Source of the DNA: Natronobacillus azotifigens
GTDB taxonomy: Bacteria; Bacillota; Bacilli; Bacillales; Amphibacillaceae
NCBI RefSeq assembly: GCF_026805325.1
Contig: NZ_JAPRAT010000011.1
Span: forward strand, 39,743 to 103,742
Direction of reading: 5' to 3'
DNA length: 64,000 bases
Program-made: the position numbers and the translations under genes
The notes under the pieces: model-generated
Database searches by the model: none
What the model saw: the letters and a program-made list of their open reading frames with translations, nothing else
Told to the model about the DNA's origin: nothing
Shown: one piece after another, positions 1 to 7,163 of the stretch
Position numbering within the stretch: the stretch's first letter is position 1
Layout: the number at the start of each line of letters is the position of its first letter

Positions 1-80
1 AAGTTGTTTGAAAGAATTATTGATTTTTATTTGCGATTCTTTACCTTTAAAAAAACTGATCTGCTGGTGGAGGTGGTTTT

Positions 81-1001
81 TTGTTAGACTTCAAAGAACT
101 TTCAATGGATGGTACTGATTTAGAAAGATTAGTTCGCGAAATATTTGTTCGAGAAGGCTATGAGACCCATTGGACTGGGAAAGGTCCTGATGGAGGCCGG
201 GATTTATTGGTCATCGAAAAAGTACAAGGTCCTTTGAGTAATTTTGAGAGGACTTGGTTAGTTCAGTGTAAACATAAAGCTTATTCGGGAAAAAGTGTTG
301 GCAGGGAGGAATCCCAATCTTTAGTAACAGATTGTAAAAGCGCTAAAGCGGATGGATATTTATTAGTTTGCACCAGCCCTCTTACTACTGGATTGTTAAC
401 GACTTACAAAGAGTTACAGTCAAATTGGAATATTGTGATTGACTATTGGGATGATGTTAAATTAGAGGATAGATTACTAAAACCGTGTAATTTTTCTTTA
501 ATCAATCAATTTTTTCCTCAAAGCTCAAATAATGTTGGATGGAAAATCTATAATACACATTTCCCATCTTTTTGGACTGCCCATTATAAAAGGGGATTTC
601 TCTATTTGTCCTCTAGATTAAGTATGCATTTTAAAACTGTGACTTATATTAGTAAAATTTATGATTATCTACAAGAGGTATATCAAGAATTAGATTTAGA
701 GGTAAACAAAATAGATTTACAGTTAAGAGCTATTTATTATGATGATAAATATACAAACTATTTAGCATTTGTAGACTTTTTAGGAGATATAAAAGGTGCA
801 CCAGAAAATCCTTTTGAATTAAAGGAACTAAAGGATGAAATAGAGGCTGCTTTTAGAGATGATTTGCTGCCATATATGGTTGAGCTAGATGGAGGAGGTG
901 CCTCATTAACATGGGATGTGAAGGCATACTTTGTTCAAGGCTATGGTAATGATGGGTGGTATGTCAACAGTAAACTGAACATTTTTTTAAAGGGTACATA
1001 A
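81..1001 (+). CDS. Mrr-like restriction endonuclease domain protein
   Basis: The first 110 residues look like an Mrr-type (PD-(D/E)xK) nuclease domain, the fold of type IV enzymes that cut modified DNA. There is a helical ERLVREIF segment with Glu20, then GPDGGRDLL with Asp41, then VQCKHK with Gln62 and Lys64, matching the D...QxK active site. Residues from about 150 to 306 are rich in aromatic and acidic residues and match nothing I recognise; they may be the target-recognition or effector part. The start is TTG at 81, with GGAGG seven bases upstream. There is no methyltransferase or ATPase beside it, so it is a solitary enzyme at the edge of an accessory island. The nuclease call is fairly safe; modified DNA as substrate is inferred. 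Confidence 0.75.
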   Translation: MLDFKELSMDGTDLERLVREIFVREGYETHWTGKGPDGGRDLLVIEKVQGPLSNFERTWLVQCKHKAYSGKSVGREESQSLVTDCKSAKADGYLLVCTSPLTTGLLTTYKELQSNWNIVIDYWDDVKLEDRLLKPCNFSLINQFFPQSSNNVGWKIYNTHFPSFWTAHYKRGFLYLSSRLSMHFKTVTYISKIYDYLQEVYQELDLEVNKIDLQLRAIYYDDKYTNYLAFVDFLGDIKGAPENPFELKELKDEIEAAFRDDLLPYMVELDGGGASLTWDVKAYFVQGYGNDGWYVNSKLNIFLKGT

Positions 1002-1079
1002 ACTTGTTTGTTGTGTTTTAAGTTTTCGTGCTTTGTTGGAAGCTAGCACGTACAATTTGTCACTTGACTTTGAGCCTCT

Positions 1080-1153
1080 ACGGGCAAGATAACCAGCCAG
1101 GAAGCCAGGTGTTTCAATAGATCTGGCTCAGCCATGAAGGCTATCATGCCCGT
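1080..1153. repeat. Imperfect long hairpin beside the IS3 element
   Basis: ACGGGCA at 1080-1086 pairs with TGCCCGT at 1147-1153. GATA pairs with TATC and AGCC with GGCT further in, giving an interrupted stem of about 15 pairs around a loop with its own small stem. It lies between the Mrr gene and the downstream end of the IS3 element. It has no T-tract, so it is unlikely to be a simple terminator. It may be the remains of another mobile element. Confidence 0.4.
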
Positions 1154-1178
1154 CTCTCCAAGTAAAGTGCGCATTCCT

Positions 1179-2027
1179 TTACACGATAGCAGTTGCCTTC
1201 GTTTGGTGTTTTCGCTTATATTCTATAGGAGTTAAATAGTCAAGAGATCCATGAATTCGAATGTTATTAAACCAATTTACGTAATCAAATAACTCAAGAT
1301 CAAGTTGTTGTTGCGTTGCAAAAATACTACCTTTAACGAATTCTGTTTTAATCGTTTTAAATGTTGCCACGGCTACTGCGTTATCATAAGGCGTACCTTT
1401 TTCGCTCAATGATCGTTCAATACCAAACGTCTCTAGGGCTTCATCTATTAGCTTGTTTTTAAACTCGCTTCCTCGGTCTGTATGAAATAATTCAAGGCGA
1501 TTTAGATTGTATTTTACTGTCCCAAAGGCACGCTGAACTAGCTCGGCACTCTTATTGGCACCAGCGCTATAACCAATGATTTCGCGATTATATAAGTCTA
1601 TTAAAACACAAATATAATGCCATTTCAGGTTTACTCGAACATAGGTTAAATCACTCACAATAACCTTTAATTCTTCTTCTTGATCAAATTCTCGATTCAA
1701 TGTATTACCAATTTCTGATTCATTCACAGTTGTTTTCTTCGGTCTAAACTGAGCGATCGTGTACTTGGAAACAAGTCCTTGTTCTTTCATTATTCGGCCA
1801 ATACGGCGACGTGAAACTTGCCAGCCCAGCTTGAAAAGCTTCTTTTTTATTTTTCGCTGGCCGTATACGCCACGGTTCTTTTTAAAGATGTCTACAATTA
1901 GTTCTGTTAGTTCCTCTTCCTCTTGATTGTCACGTGTCTTTGCTTCATAGTAGTACGTACTTCGGGGGATTTCTAGGACGTCGCACATTGCTGATACCGA
2001 GTATTTGTGACGATTATTACGAATCAC
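1179..2027 (-). CDS. IS3-family transposase OrfB, catalytic Glu replaced by Val
   Basis: This is the DDE integrase half of an IS3 transposase. An HTH_21-like region occupies about residues 45-100 (NRGVYGQRKIKKKL) and the rve core follows. The first Asp is D126 in VSDLTYV and the second is D184 in HTDRGSEF. Exactly 35 residues later, where the D35E glutamate should be, residue 220 is Val in NAVAVATFK; relatives carry NAVAEATFK. The codon is GTG on the coding strand, so one A-to-T change explains it. It starts with GTG two bases after the orfA stop. In IS3 elements a -1 frameshift normally fuses OrfA to OrfB, and the CGAAAG at the end of orfA could be the slip site. Confidence 0.9.
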   Translation of the reverse strand: MIRNNRHKYSVSAMCDVLEIPRSTYYYEAKTRDNQEEEELTELIVDIFKKNRGVYGQRKIKKKLFKLGWQVSRRRIGRIMKEQGLVSKYTIAQFRPKKTTVNESEIGNTLNREFDQEEELKVIVSDLTYVRVNLKWHYICVLIDLYNREIIGYSAGANKSAELVQRAFGTVKYNLNRLELFHTDRGSEFKNKLIDEALETFGIERSLSEKGTPYDNAVAVATFKTIKTEFVKGSIFATQQQLDLELFDYVNWFNNIRIHGSLDYLTPIEYKRKHQTKATAIV

Positions 2028-2029
2028 AT

Positions 2030-2347
2030 CTACTTTCGTCCCATGATCAGCGCGGCTTGCTTTAAAATATCATTTTCCATGGTAAGTCTTTGGTTTTCTT
2101 TGCGAAGTTTGATTAACTCTGCCTCTTCCGGAGTTCTGTTGTCTTTCTCTTCGAAAGATCCACTTGTTTTCTGTTGTCGAACCCACTTATCAAAGGCAGA
2201 TGGCGTCAGCTCATATTCTTTGATAATCTCACTTCGGGGCTTGCCTGATGCATGCAGCTGGACAATTTGTTCTTTGAATTCTTTTGAGAATGTTCTTCTT
2301 TCTCTTTTAGCCATAATTGATTCTCCTCCGATTGATTGTTGAATCAA
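2030..2347 (-). CDS. IS3-family transposase OrfA
   Basis: A 105-residue basic protein with an N-terminal helix-turn-helix (residues about 15-60, FSKEFKEQIVQLHASGKPRS) and a C-terminal leucine-zipper-like segment (ELIKLRKENQRLTMENDILK). This is the standard OrfA layout for binding the IS ends and multimerising. ATG at 2311 (MAKRERR, just after GGAGGAGAA) is a more likely start than the upstream in-frame one. It ends CGA AAG TAG, immediately before orfB in the -1 frame. It seems intact, unlike OrfB. Confidence 0.85.
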   Translation of the reverse strand: MIQQSIGGESIMAKRERRTFSKEFKEQIVQLHASGKPRSEIIKEYELTPSAFDKWVRQQKTSGSFEEKDNRTPEEAELIKLRKENQRLTMENDILKQAALIMGRK

Positions 2348-2385
2348 GTTTACATGACCTTAATGAATCTGTCCAACTTATCATA

Positions 2386-2470
2386 ACCTATCCAGGGTAT
2401 GATCCTCATGGAAAGGAATATTATACTCCATACATAAATAATTTTAGACATGGATATAGCAGAGGATAAT
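2386..2470 (+). pseudogene. Short C-terminal gene relic next to the IS3
   Basis: Right of the IS3 an open frame of about 28 codons reads TYPGYDPHGKEYYTPYINNF and ends at TAA near 2470, with no start or promoter of its own. It looks like the 3' tail of a gene cut by the insertion. I do not recognise the protein, and the matching 5' part is not visible on the far side of the IS. Confidence 0.25.
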
Positions 2471-2534
2471 TACTTCATTATAATAAGTAGTACAATAGAT
2501 TTGTAACTACCTTACTCATCCCTATCTTTTTCCA

Positions 2535-2933
2535 TTGATTTTTTGTTTGGTATTTGAAAACAAGAACTGGTATCAAGTACTTCAAAGTAACATAGCAAAG
2601 GATTGTCCAGAAAAGAATGCAGTCTATCGCTTTTTAAACAAGTCTACCTTTGCTTGGAGAAGGTTTTTACTATTTCTAAGTGCTCATACCATTGAAAAAG
2701 CAACCAACTTAACGAGTTATGATCGCCCCAAAGTATTGATTGTCGATGATTCTTCGTATGATCGTAACCGCAGTAAATCGGTTGAATTATTAGCTCGCTG
2801 TTTTGACCATGCATCCCAAAAAATGCGCTTTTATAAAGGGTTTCGTATGCTTACGCTTGGTTGGTCAGATGGTGCCACATTTATTCCAGTTGACTTTTCT
2901 TTATTAAGCATGTCATTTTATATTATTAACTAA
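2535..2933 (+). pseudogene. IS4-like transposase, N-terminal fragment
   Basis: About 130 residues of an IS4/DDE-type transposase. It contains PKVLIVDDSSYDRNRSKSVE, with the first catalytic Asp region, and LARCFDHASQKMRFYKGFRMLTLGWSDG, followed by IPVDFSLL. Full-length members are several times longer. Here the reading collapses right after the first catalytic block into a short unrelated tail (SFYIIN) and a stop, so the second Asp and the Glu are missing. The TTG at 2535 may not be the original start, since the frame stays open upstream. It is a dead relic. Confidence 0.7.
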
Positions 2934-2948
2934 CACAATTGTCGTTTT

Positions 2949-3009
2949 AATCGATCATATGATTAGTCTAGCAGAGCATCAATGATGAAGCATGGTAAGG
3001 CTCTTTTTG
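2949..3009 (+). repeat. Dispersed repeat, copy 1
   Basis: AATCGATCATATGATTAGTC followed by GAGCATCAATGATG and GCATGGTAAGG recurs at 7702-7762 with a few differences. Here it follows the IS4-like relic and abuts REP-A copy 1; at 7.7 kb it follows the RAYT. It may be the end of a mobile element common to both spots. The rest of the 2934-3261 gap holds REP-A copy 1 and its flank. Confidence 0.55.
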
Positions 3010-3013
3010 CATT

Positions 3014-3070
3014 GGGGTCAGACCCCTGCTATGGACAAATGCTGTTATTTTCTTTGTGAGAAGGACAGTT
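3014..3070 (+). repeat. REP-A copy 1 (full unit)
   Basis: Perfect palindrome GGGGTCAGACCCC (3014-3026), then TGCTATGGACAAATG, then TTCTTTGTGAGAA, a second small hairpin, and GGACAG. This long form is shared with 7569-7622 and, degenerately, with 41102-41160. It is inferred to be a RAYT-associated REP element. Confidence 0.8.
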
Positions 3071-3261
3071 TGTGAGAGTGCATACGTCATTGGGTTTAGA
3101 GGATATTACTTGACGAATAATCCTTTTTAATTTTGGTTGAGGGGTTATGTATTTGGAAAATGAGTGTAAAGAGAATTAATGAGAAAGGAAGTAAAAATCT
3201 ATTATCTATTTGCTTGCATTTGAAAAAAGTAGTAAATTCCTGTGCAATCTCATACTCTCGT

Positions 3262-3762
3262 TTAATCTGGTTTATATTCTTCTCCATTCCGAATAAAATG
3301 GGCTACAAATCTAAATGCATCATCTAGTGTCCATACATCCCAATTGTCTTGTCTTTTATTCCAATCACCAGGAATGTGGTGATGGTGATGTGGTTCTGAT
3401 TTGAACTGCAATTCAGGTGGTGTATTTTTTGCGTCATGTGGATCATTCCCCCATGCAGAAATATGTTGCTTATGTTTTCCTTTTTTTGGAATAATGATTT
3501 TCCAATGATACATATACTTAGTCACTTTTTCGTCTTTATATTTTTCAATGGCCAGTAATCCTGTTTTTCCATAAACCGGGTGTTCAATCAATGGAAATAA
3601 AACGGATAATAGATTTGATGTTAATTTCATTCTTGGATATACTTTATCTTTACCATATATGTCTCCATAGTTTTCGAAGATATCCTTGTATTCCTCTAGT
3701 ATTGAGGGGAGGTCAGCAGGAAGGAGAAGCTTGTGAACATCGGTATACGTTCTATTCTCCAT
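3262..3762 (-). CDS. TumE-like (DUF6516) toxin-family protein
   Basis: A 166-residue protein from the ATG at 3762, preferred over the in-frame ATG at 3777 because GGAGGT lies seven bases upstream of it. The family features are TKYMYHWK, then HISAWGNDPHD, then PPELQFKSEPHHHHH, a His-rich run, and a C-terminal WTLDDAFRFVAHFI helix. This resembles the DUF6516/TumE toxins of TumE-TumA modules, which act inside the cell; the molecular target is not clear to me. Its ribosome site is inside the last codons of the upstream gene, which stops four bases before it, so translation is coupled. That is the usual antitoxin-then-toxin order. No enzymatic activity can be read directly. Confidence 0.65.
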   Translation of the reverse strand: MENRTYTDVHKLLLPADLPSILEEYKDIFENYGDIYGKDKVYPRMKLTSNLLSVLFPLIEHPVYGKTGLLAIEKYKDEKVTKYMYHWKIIIPKKGKHKQHISAWGNDPHDAKNTPPELQFKSEPHHHHHIPGDWNKRQDNWDVWTLDDAFRFVAHFIRNGEEYKPD

Positions 3763-3766
3763 TCCT

Positions 3767-4519
3767 TCAACCTCCATACACTATTTCTTTTAAATGATGA
3801 AGTTCGTCTTCTAAACTTTCCCATTCGTAATAGTCAACCAGAGCACCATCTTTATTTCCATCTACTGTAGGGAAGGCTTCTTTAACTGTATCAGCTTTAT
3901 ATTTCACTTGAAACTCTAATAGTTCTTCTACAACTTCCTTAAGTCGCTCTTCTGGTTCTTGATTCCATAACTTTTTTTGTTGGTACATCATTTGGACTTT
4001 AATGGAATATGCTGTGTCATGCCATAGCGGAATCATATGCTTTGGTATGCGGTAGTGAGATTTATTGTTAATATATTCAAAACCCTGTTTAACATACTTG
4101 TTTAAAGTTACAGTTGAGACTTCAAGCTGTTTTGCTGCTTCTGATGGCTTCAATAGATAAGATTGATGGTAGTCGAAGGTAATTTCCCGTCCACCAATCT
4201 GGTAATACCATTGTTCAAAATCGACCTTTAATTTTCCAAATTCGTAATCATCGGTAAGTGTGTGGTCCAAACTTACTAATCGTTCTAACCATTTCAGTAA
4301 AGCTGTTTGGTTCTTTTTCGATGTGATATACATTTCGTTAAAATGAAGATTCTGCGTATTCACATATATACTTTTAAGCCGATCACTAAATACCCCCATC
4401 ATCAACATGACGAGCTGACTTAGAATATAATTGGTTTCTTTTTCAATCTTTGGCTTATTATGTTCCATGTATGCCTGTTCGATTTCTTTTTTCGTTTCTT
4501 CAATAACAGCTAGACTCAT
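3767..4519 (-). CDS. Putative antitoxin with excisionase-like HTH
   Basis: A 250-residue protein starting at ATG 4519, with GGAGGT nine bases upstream. Residues about 1-125 are helical and unfamiliar. Residues about 127-165 (LLKPSEAAKQLEVSTVTLNK through HYRIPKHMIPLW) form a MerR/excisionase-type HTH. The C-terminus is acidic and helical, ending ELHHLKEIVYGG. It immediately precedes and is translationally coupled to the TumE-like gene, so it is probably the repressor and antidote of that pair. It is much larger than the usual small TumA antitoxins. A diverged fragment of its 3' half recurs at about 35.31-35.58 kb. Confidence 0.6.
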   Translation of the reverse strand: MSLAVIEETKKEIEQAYMEHNKPKIEKETNYILSQLVMLMMGVFSDRLKSIYVNTQNLHFNEMYITSKKNQTALLKWLERLVSLDHTLTDDYEFGKLKVDFEQWYYQIGGREITFDYHQSYLLKPSEAAKQLEVSTVTLNKYVKQGFEYINNKSHYRIPKHMIPLWHDTAYSIKVQMMYQQKKLWNQEPEERLKEVVEELLEFQVKYKADTVKEAFPTVDGNKDGALVDYYEWESLEDELHHLKEIVYGG

Positions 4520-4556
4520 AATACCCACACCTCCTCACCTCCATTATAGCTTAAAA

Positions 4557-4625
4557 ATTAACTTAAAATAAACTTCATTAACTTATCGAAAAATGATTTT
4601 CGTTAATATTATTTCCATTATTAAC
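4557..4625. promoter_or_regulatory. ATTAAC boxes upstream of the TumE-like module
   Basis: ATTAACTTA occurs at 4557-4565 and again at 4577-4585, exactly 20 bp apart. The box is inverted as GTTAAT at 4602-4607 and repeated at 4620-4625. Within this, CGAAAA-ATGA-TTTTCG (4587-4602) is an inverted repeat. The cluster lies just upstream of the antitoxin-toxin pair and fits an autorepressor operator. No footprint can be inferred from sequence alone. Confidence 0.5.
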
Positions 4626-4681
4626 TTTTTCTATACTATATGTAAAAGGAATATTGTATATTCGAAGTCAATGGTTAGATC

Positions 4682-4710
4682 GGGTGTCAGACCCCTATGA
4701 TGGACATTTG
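4682..4710 (+). repeat. REP-A copy 2
   Basis: GGGTGTCAGACCCC, then TATGATGGACATTTG. A degenerate copy in the 4520-5016 gap. Apart from this and the ATTAAC boxes the gap shows no gene. Confidence 0.7.
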
Positions 4711-5016
4711 TTTTTAATGGGGAGACATTTTGAGTTGGAATGGGGTTGTTCGCTCTGTTGTACAGTGTTCTGAATGTAAGCGTCAAATAACCCACACCTA
4801 AGATGGGGTATTTGTATTTGGAGAAAATGTGAACGGTACAATTTGGATACGTTCCTGACATACAAAACACTAAAAACTCTTTGGGGTGTAGAATATTTAT
4901 GAATTTCTAGTGATTTGATTGGTTGTTTGACCGTTTTTTTGTTTTCTGAGTGACAAAAAGACACATAAATTATATACTTATAATATTAACGATTTAAGCT
5001 TAAGGAGCCATGACCA

Positions 5017-5871
5017 ATGATCGATACCTCGAGTTGGAAACGAGATACTAAAAGTCAGGCTTCAGGGACACGGACAAAATTTTGGTTAATTAAACCCGAA
5101 TTGGATCCTGGAAATGTTATAAAATACCTTTTTAAAATACCTACTGAAGGAACGGGTGGACATTGGGCGGAATTTGTAGCAAGTAAGGTTGGTAAAAAGT
5201 TAGGGTTTCATACAGCTGAAGTGGAGTTTGCTGTACATGAAGGTGTTTTAGGTACAATTTCTAAAAACTTTCGTCCTAAGACAGAAGAATTGTATGAAGG
5301 CGGAGATTTGTTCCTAGCTCGATTTGAGGATTTTAATCGCCGTTCATTAACTTATTATGAGTTGCCCAACATCATAGAACTCCTTGCAGCATATAATATT
5401 GAGAAAGCGTTTGTAGATTTTCCAGTTTTTGATGCGTTAATTGCTAATAACGATCGGCATTGTGATAATTGGGGAGTTCTTAGTGGAACTAACGGAATTA
5501 GAATGGCACCTATTTATGACAATGGCTCTTCACTTGGCTTTAATGAAGTCATGGAAAGAAAGCAAAAAATGCTAACAGATGATAGGATGTTGTTAGGCTT
5601 TTGTAACCGTGGAAATCCTAGCATTGGATTACCTGGTAGAAAGAGACCGAAGCATTTGGAACTGTTAATTTATCTTCATAGTCATATGCCTAGGGATCTT
5701 GAATTGACTGTTACAAGATTAGAACAATTAAATAAGGGAATGCTATTATCTATAGTAAATAATATTTCAAATGATATAATGTGCGAATTAGACAAAGAGT
5801 GGGTGATCCGTCTGTTACTTTACCGGAAGGAATGGATCTTAAATTGGTTTGAGGGGAGTGTAAACACATGA
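5017..5871 (+). CDS. HipA/HipT-like serine-threonine kinase
   Basis: A 284-residue HipA-fold kinase lacking the HipA N-terminal lobe. A Gly/Ser loop at 13-18 (SQASGT) precedes the YLFK strand with Lys40, the probable ATP-binding lysine. GGHWAEFVASKVGKKLGF follows with Glu52. The catalytic loop is ANNDRHCDNWG (143-153) and the metal-binding DNG is 168-170. HipA relatives phosphorylate aminoacyl-tRNA synthetases or other translation factors; the target here is unknown. Start ATG has AAGGAG upstream. Its stop overlaps the next start (ATGA at 5868). There is no HipB-type HTH gene upstream, so this is not the classic hipBA layout. Confidence 0.8.
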   Translation: MIDTSSWKRDTKSQASGTRTKFWLIKPELDPGNVIKYLFKIPTEGTGGHWAEFVASKVGKKLGFHTAEVEFAVHEGVLGTISKNFRPKTEELYEGGDLFLARFEDFNRRSLTYYELPNIIELLAAYNIEKAFVDFPVFDALIANNDRHCDNWGVLSGTNGIRMAPIYDNGSSLGFNEVMERKQKMLTDDRMLLGFCNRGNPSIGLPGRKRPKHLELLIYLHSHMPRDLELTVTRLEQLNKGMLLSIVNNISNDIMCELDKEWVIRLLLYRKEWILNWFEGSVNT

Positions 5872-6623
5872 GAAAGAGACCTTTTGAGTTGTGGTTGATC
5901 TGGCAAAATGTCGAGACACGGCAGCGATACCATATAGGTAGGTTGCTTCATAAAGACGGCGTCTATATATTTTCATACGAAACAAAAGGGTATCGAAGAA
6001 AATTGGAAGAAGCTATGGACAATGGTTATCGGCCTCATTTAGCATTTCCAGATACCAATAGGACATATACTTCTAATAATCTTTTTGGTCCGTTTGCTCG
6101 CCGTCTGCCAGACTCACGAAGGCCGGACTATTCCTCTGTGCTTCGAGAATTAGGCCTTTCGCAAGAGTGTACAGAAATGGATGTTTTACGTGCTACAGGC
6201 GGTATTTTAGCGACTGATTCCTATGAGTTTGTTGCCCCAATCTTGGTGGAGAACAACTTATTTGATTTGGATTTTTTTGTTGCAGGATGGCGTTATTATA
6301 AGGGCGATCAGGTGATTGAACACCTGCAAGTGGGTGACACCGTTGAGTTCTCTCTAGACCCTGAAAATGATCATGACCATAGAGCGGTCGTAGTGATGTC
6401 TGTAAATGGGGAAAAACTAGGTTTTATACCTGCCTTCTACAGTGGCTGGATGTTTGAAGTTATTCAAAAGAAATGTAATTATCAAGCAAAAGTGTGGGCT
6501 ATTCAACCACAAGCAGTCGCGCATCGTAAAGTTTGTATTTCGGTTGCGGGTGAGCTTAATCACTCCTTTGACATTCAGAGACTGTTAAATGATAAAGAGG
6601 AGTTACGTTTAGTGATGTGTTAA
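5868..6623 (+). CDS. HipN-like plus HIRAN domain protein, partner of the kinase
   Basis: A 251-residue protein overlapping the kinase gene by four bases. Residues about 1-125 resemble the N-terminal lobe that is fused to HipA kinases: FGPFARRLPDSRRPDYSSVL, then DVLRATGGILATDSYEF. Residues about 135-230 look like a HIRAN domain: FFVAGWRYYKG, LQVGDTVEFSLDPENDHDHR, then KLGFIPAFYSGWM. HIRAN domains bind DNA ends or 3'-OH ends in eukaryotic HLTF. In split HipBST systems the small HipS carries the N-lobe and acts as antitoxin; by analogy this protein may restrain the kinase. That role is inference. Confidence 0.65.
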   Translation: MRKRPFELWLIWQNVETRQRYHIGRLLHKDGVYIFSYETKGYRRKLEEAMDNGYRPHLAFPDTNRTYTSNNLFGPFARRLPDSRRPDYSSVLRELGLSQECTEMDVLRATGGILATDSYEFVAPILVENNLFDLDFFVAGWRYYKGDQVIEHLQVGDTVEFSLDPENDHDHRAVVVMSVNGEKLGFIPAFYSGWMFEVIQKKCNYQAKVWAIQPQAVAHRKVCISVAGELNHSFDIQRLLNDKEELRLVMC

Positions 6624-6636
6624 GATGATTGGTCGA

Positions 6637-6655
6637 GGGTCAGACCCCTTCTATG
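6637..6655 (+). repeat. REP-A copy 3, joined to a toxin relic
   Basis: GGGTCAGACCC at 6637-6647 followed by CTTCTATG. The unit stops at the ATG, where the type I toxin relic begins. Homology with the 35.7 kb toxin copy starts right after this point, so the repeat replaced the toxin 5' end. Confidence 0.75.
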
Positions 6656-6712
6656 CTATTAGCTACACTTATGCTTATTGTATACATTGTCGTCTTAAAC
6701 AGAAAAAAGTAG
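6653..6712 (+). pseudogene. Type I (Hol_Tox-like) toxin, 5'-truncated
   Basis: Nineteen codons, MLLATLMLIVYIVVLNRKK, hydrophobic with a basic tail, as in the small membrane toxins of type I toxin-antitoxin modules. The 35.7 kb copy shows that about 12 N-terminal codons, the ribosome site and its sequestering stem are missing here. The ATG is supplied by the adjacent REP-A unit. The terminator and the antisense promoter downstream remain. Confidence 0.6.
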
Positions 6713-6753
6713 CCGCCCCTGACCAAGGATAACGGCTACTTCTTTTGTTTTTT
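6707..6753 (+). terminator. Terminator of the toxin relic
   Basis: AAGTAGCCG (6707-6715) and CGGCTACTT (6733-6741) form a perfect 9-bp stem followed by CTTTTGTTTTTT. The stem starts at the toxin stop codon. Confidence 0.8.
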
Positions 6754-6838
6754 ACTTATAGGCTTTGGTCATCCGCTTTTTATACGGTTTGTAGTTATAC
6801 TGACCGAGTGTTGATTGCCACTCGGTACTCTTAAGTAC

Positions 6839-6867
6839 ATCATAATTATGATTCAATATTTAGTCAA
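6839..6867 (-). promoter_or_regulatory. Promoter of a putative antisense antitoxin RNA
   Basis: On the minus strand TTGACT (6867-6862), a 17-bp spacer and TATGAT (6844-6839) make a near-consensus sigma-A promoter firing leftwards into the toxin 3' region. This matches type I modules in Bacillus, where toxin mRNA and antitoxin RNA converge. In the 35.9 kb copy the -10 has decayed to TTTAAT. Confidence 0.6.
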
Positions 6868-6882
6868 ATCGATTTGCAATCT

Positions 6883-6912
6883 GGGGTCACCCCTCCGCTA
6901 TGGACAAAATGG
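6883..6912 (+). repeat. REP-A copy 4
   Basis: GGGGTCACCCC, lacking the central AG, then TCCGCTATGGACAAAATGG. About 50 bp downstream (6947-6990), CATGTCTGACTAAAAGTTTT and an AAGGAGAT tail recur at 41216-41255, after REP-A copy 9. The rest of the gap up to 7163 shows no gene. Confidence 0.7.
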
Positions 6913-7163
6913 AGCGACTGGAATTTTTTGTAGTTAGTTTTTGTTTTGCATGTCTGACTAAAAGTTTTTTCAAGGAAAGAAGGAGATTCCGATGTTAATG
7001 AGGAATATATAACAAAGTGATTCTGCAAGATTCTACAAACTTCGAGTATAGCGATTCACCACACTTCGCGTTACTACTTCATTTGCTACATGTAATATAA
7101 AAAAACTCCCATTTTTTAAACGTATCAAGTCAACTTTATATTTGATAAAAAGGAGGTGCTATT

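Larger units (their letters stand above)
1160..2385 (-). mobile_element. IS3-family (IS150-like) insertion sequence, approximate ends
   Basis: The two-frame orfA/orfB pair on the minus strand is the standard IS3 layout. The outer sequences, GTTGGACAGATTC upstream of orfA near 2365-2377 and AAAGTGCGCATTC downstream of orfB near 1164-1176, resemble the two ends of IS150-type elements. They are only weakly inverted-repeat to each other, and I could not identify a target duplication, so the ends are estimates. The element is probably immobile in cis because OrfB lacks its catalytic glutamate. Confidence 0.7.

Noticed and set aside
4631..4964. Overlapping minus-strand open frames upstream of the HipA-like kinase
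   Set aside because: They run through REP-A copy 2 and its flank, lack ribosome sites and have atypical composition.
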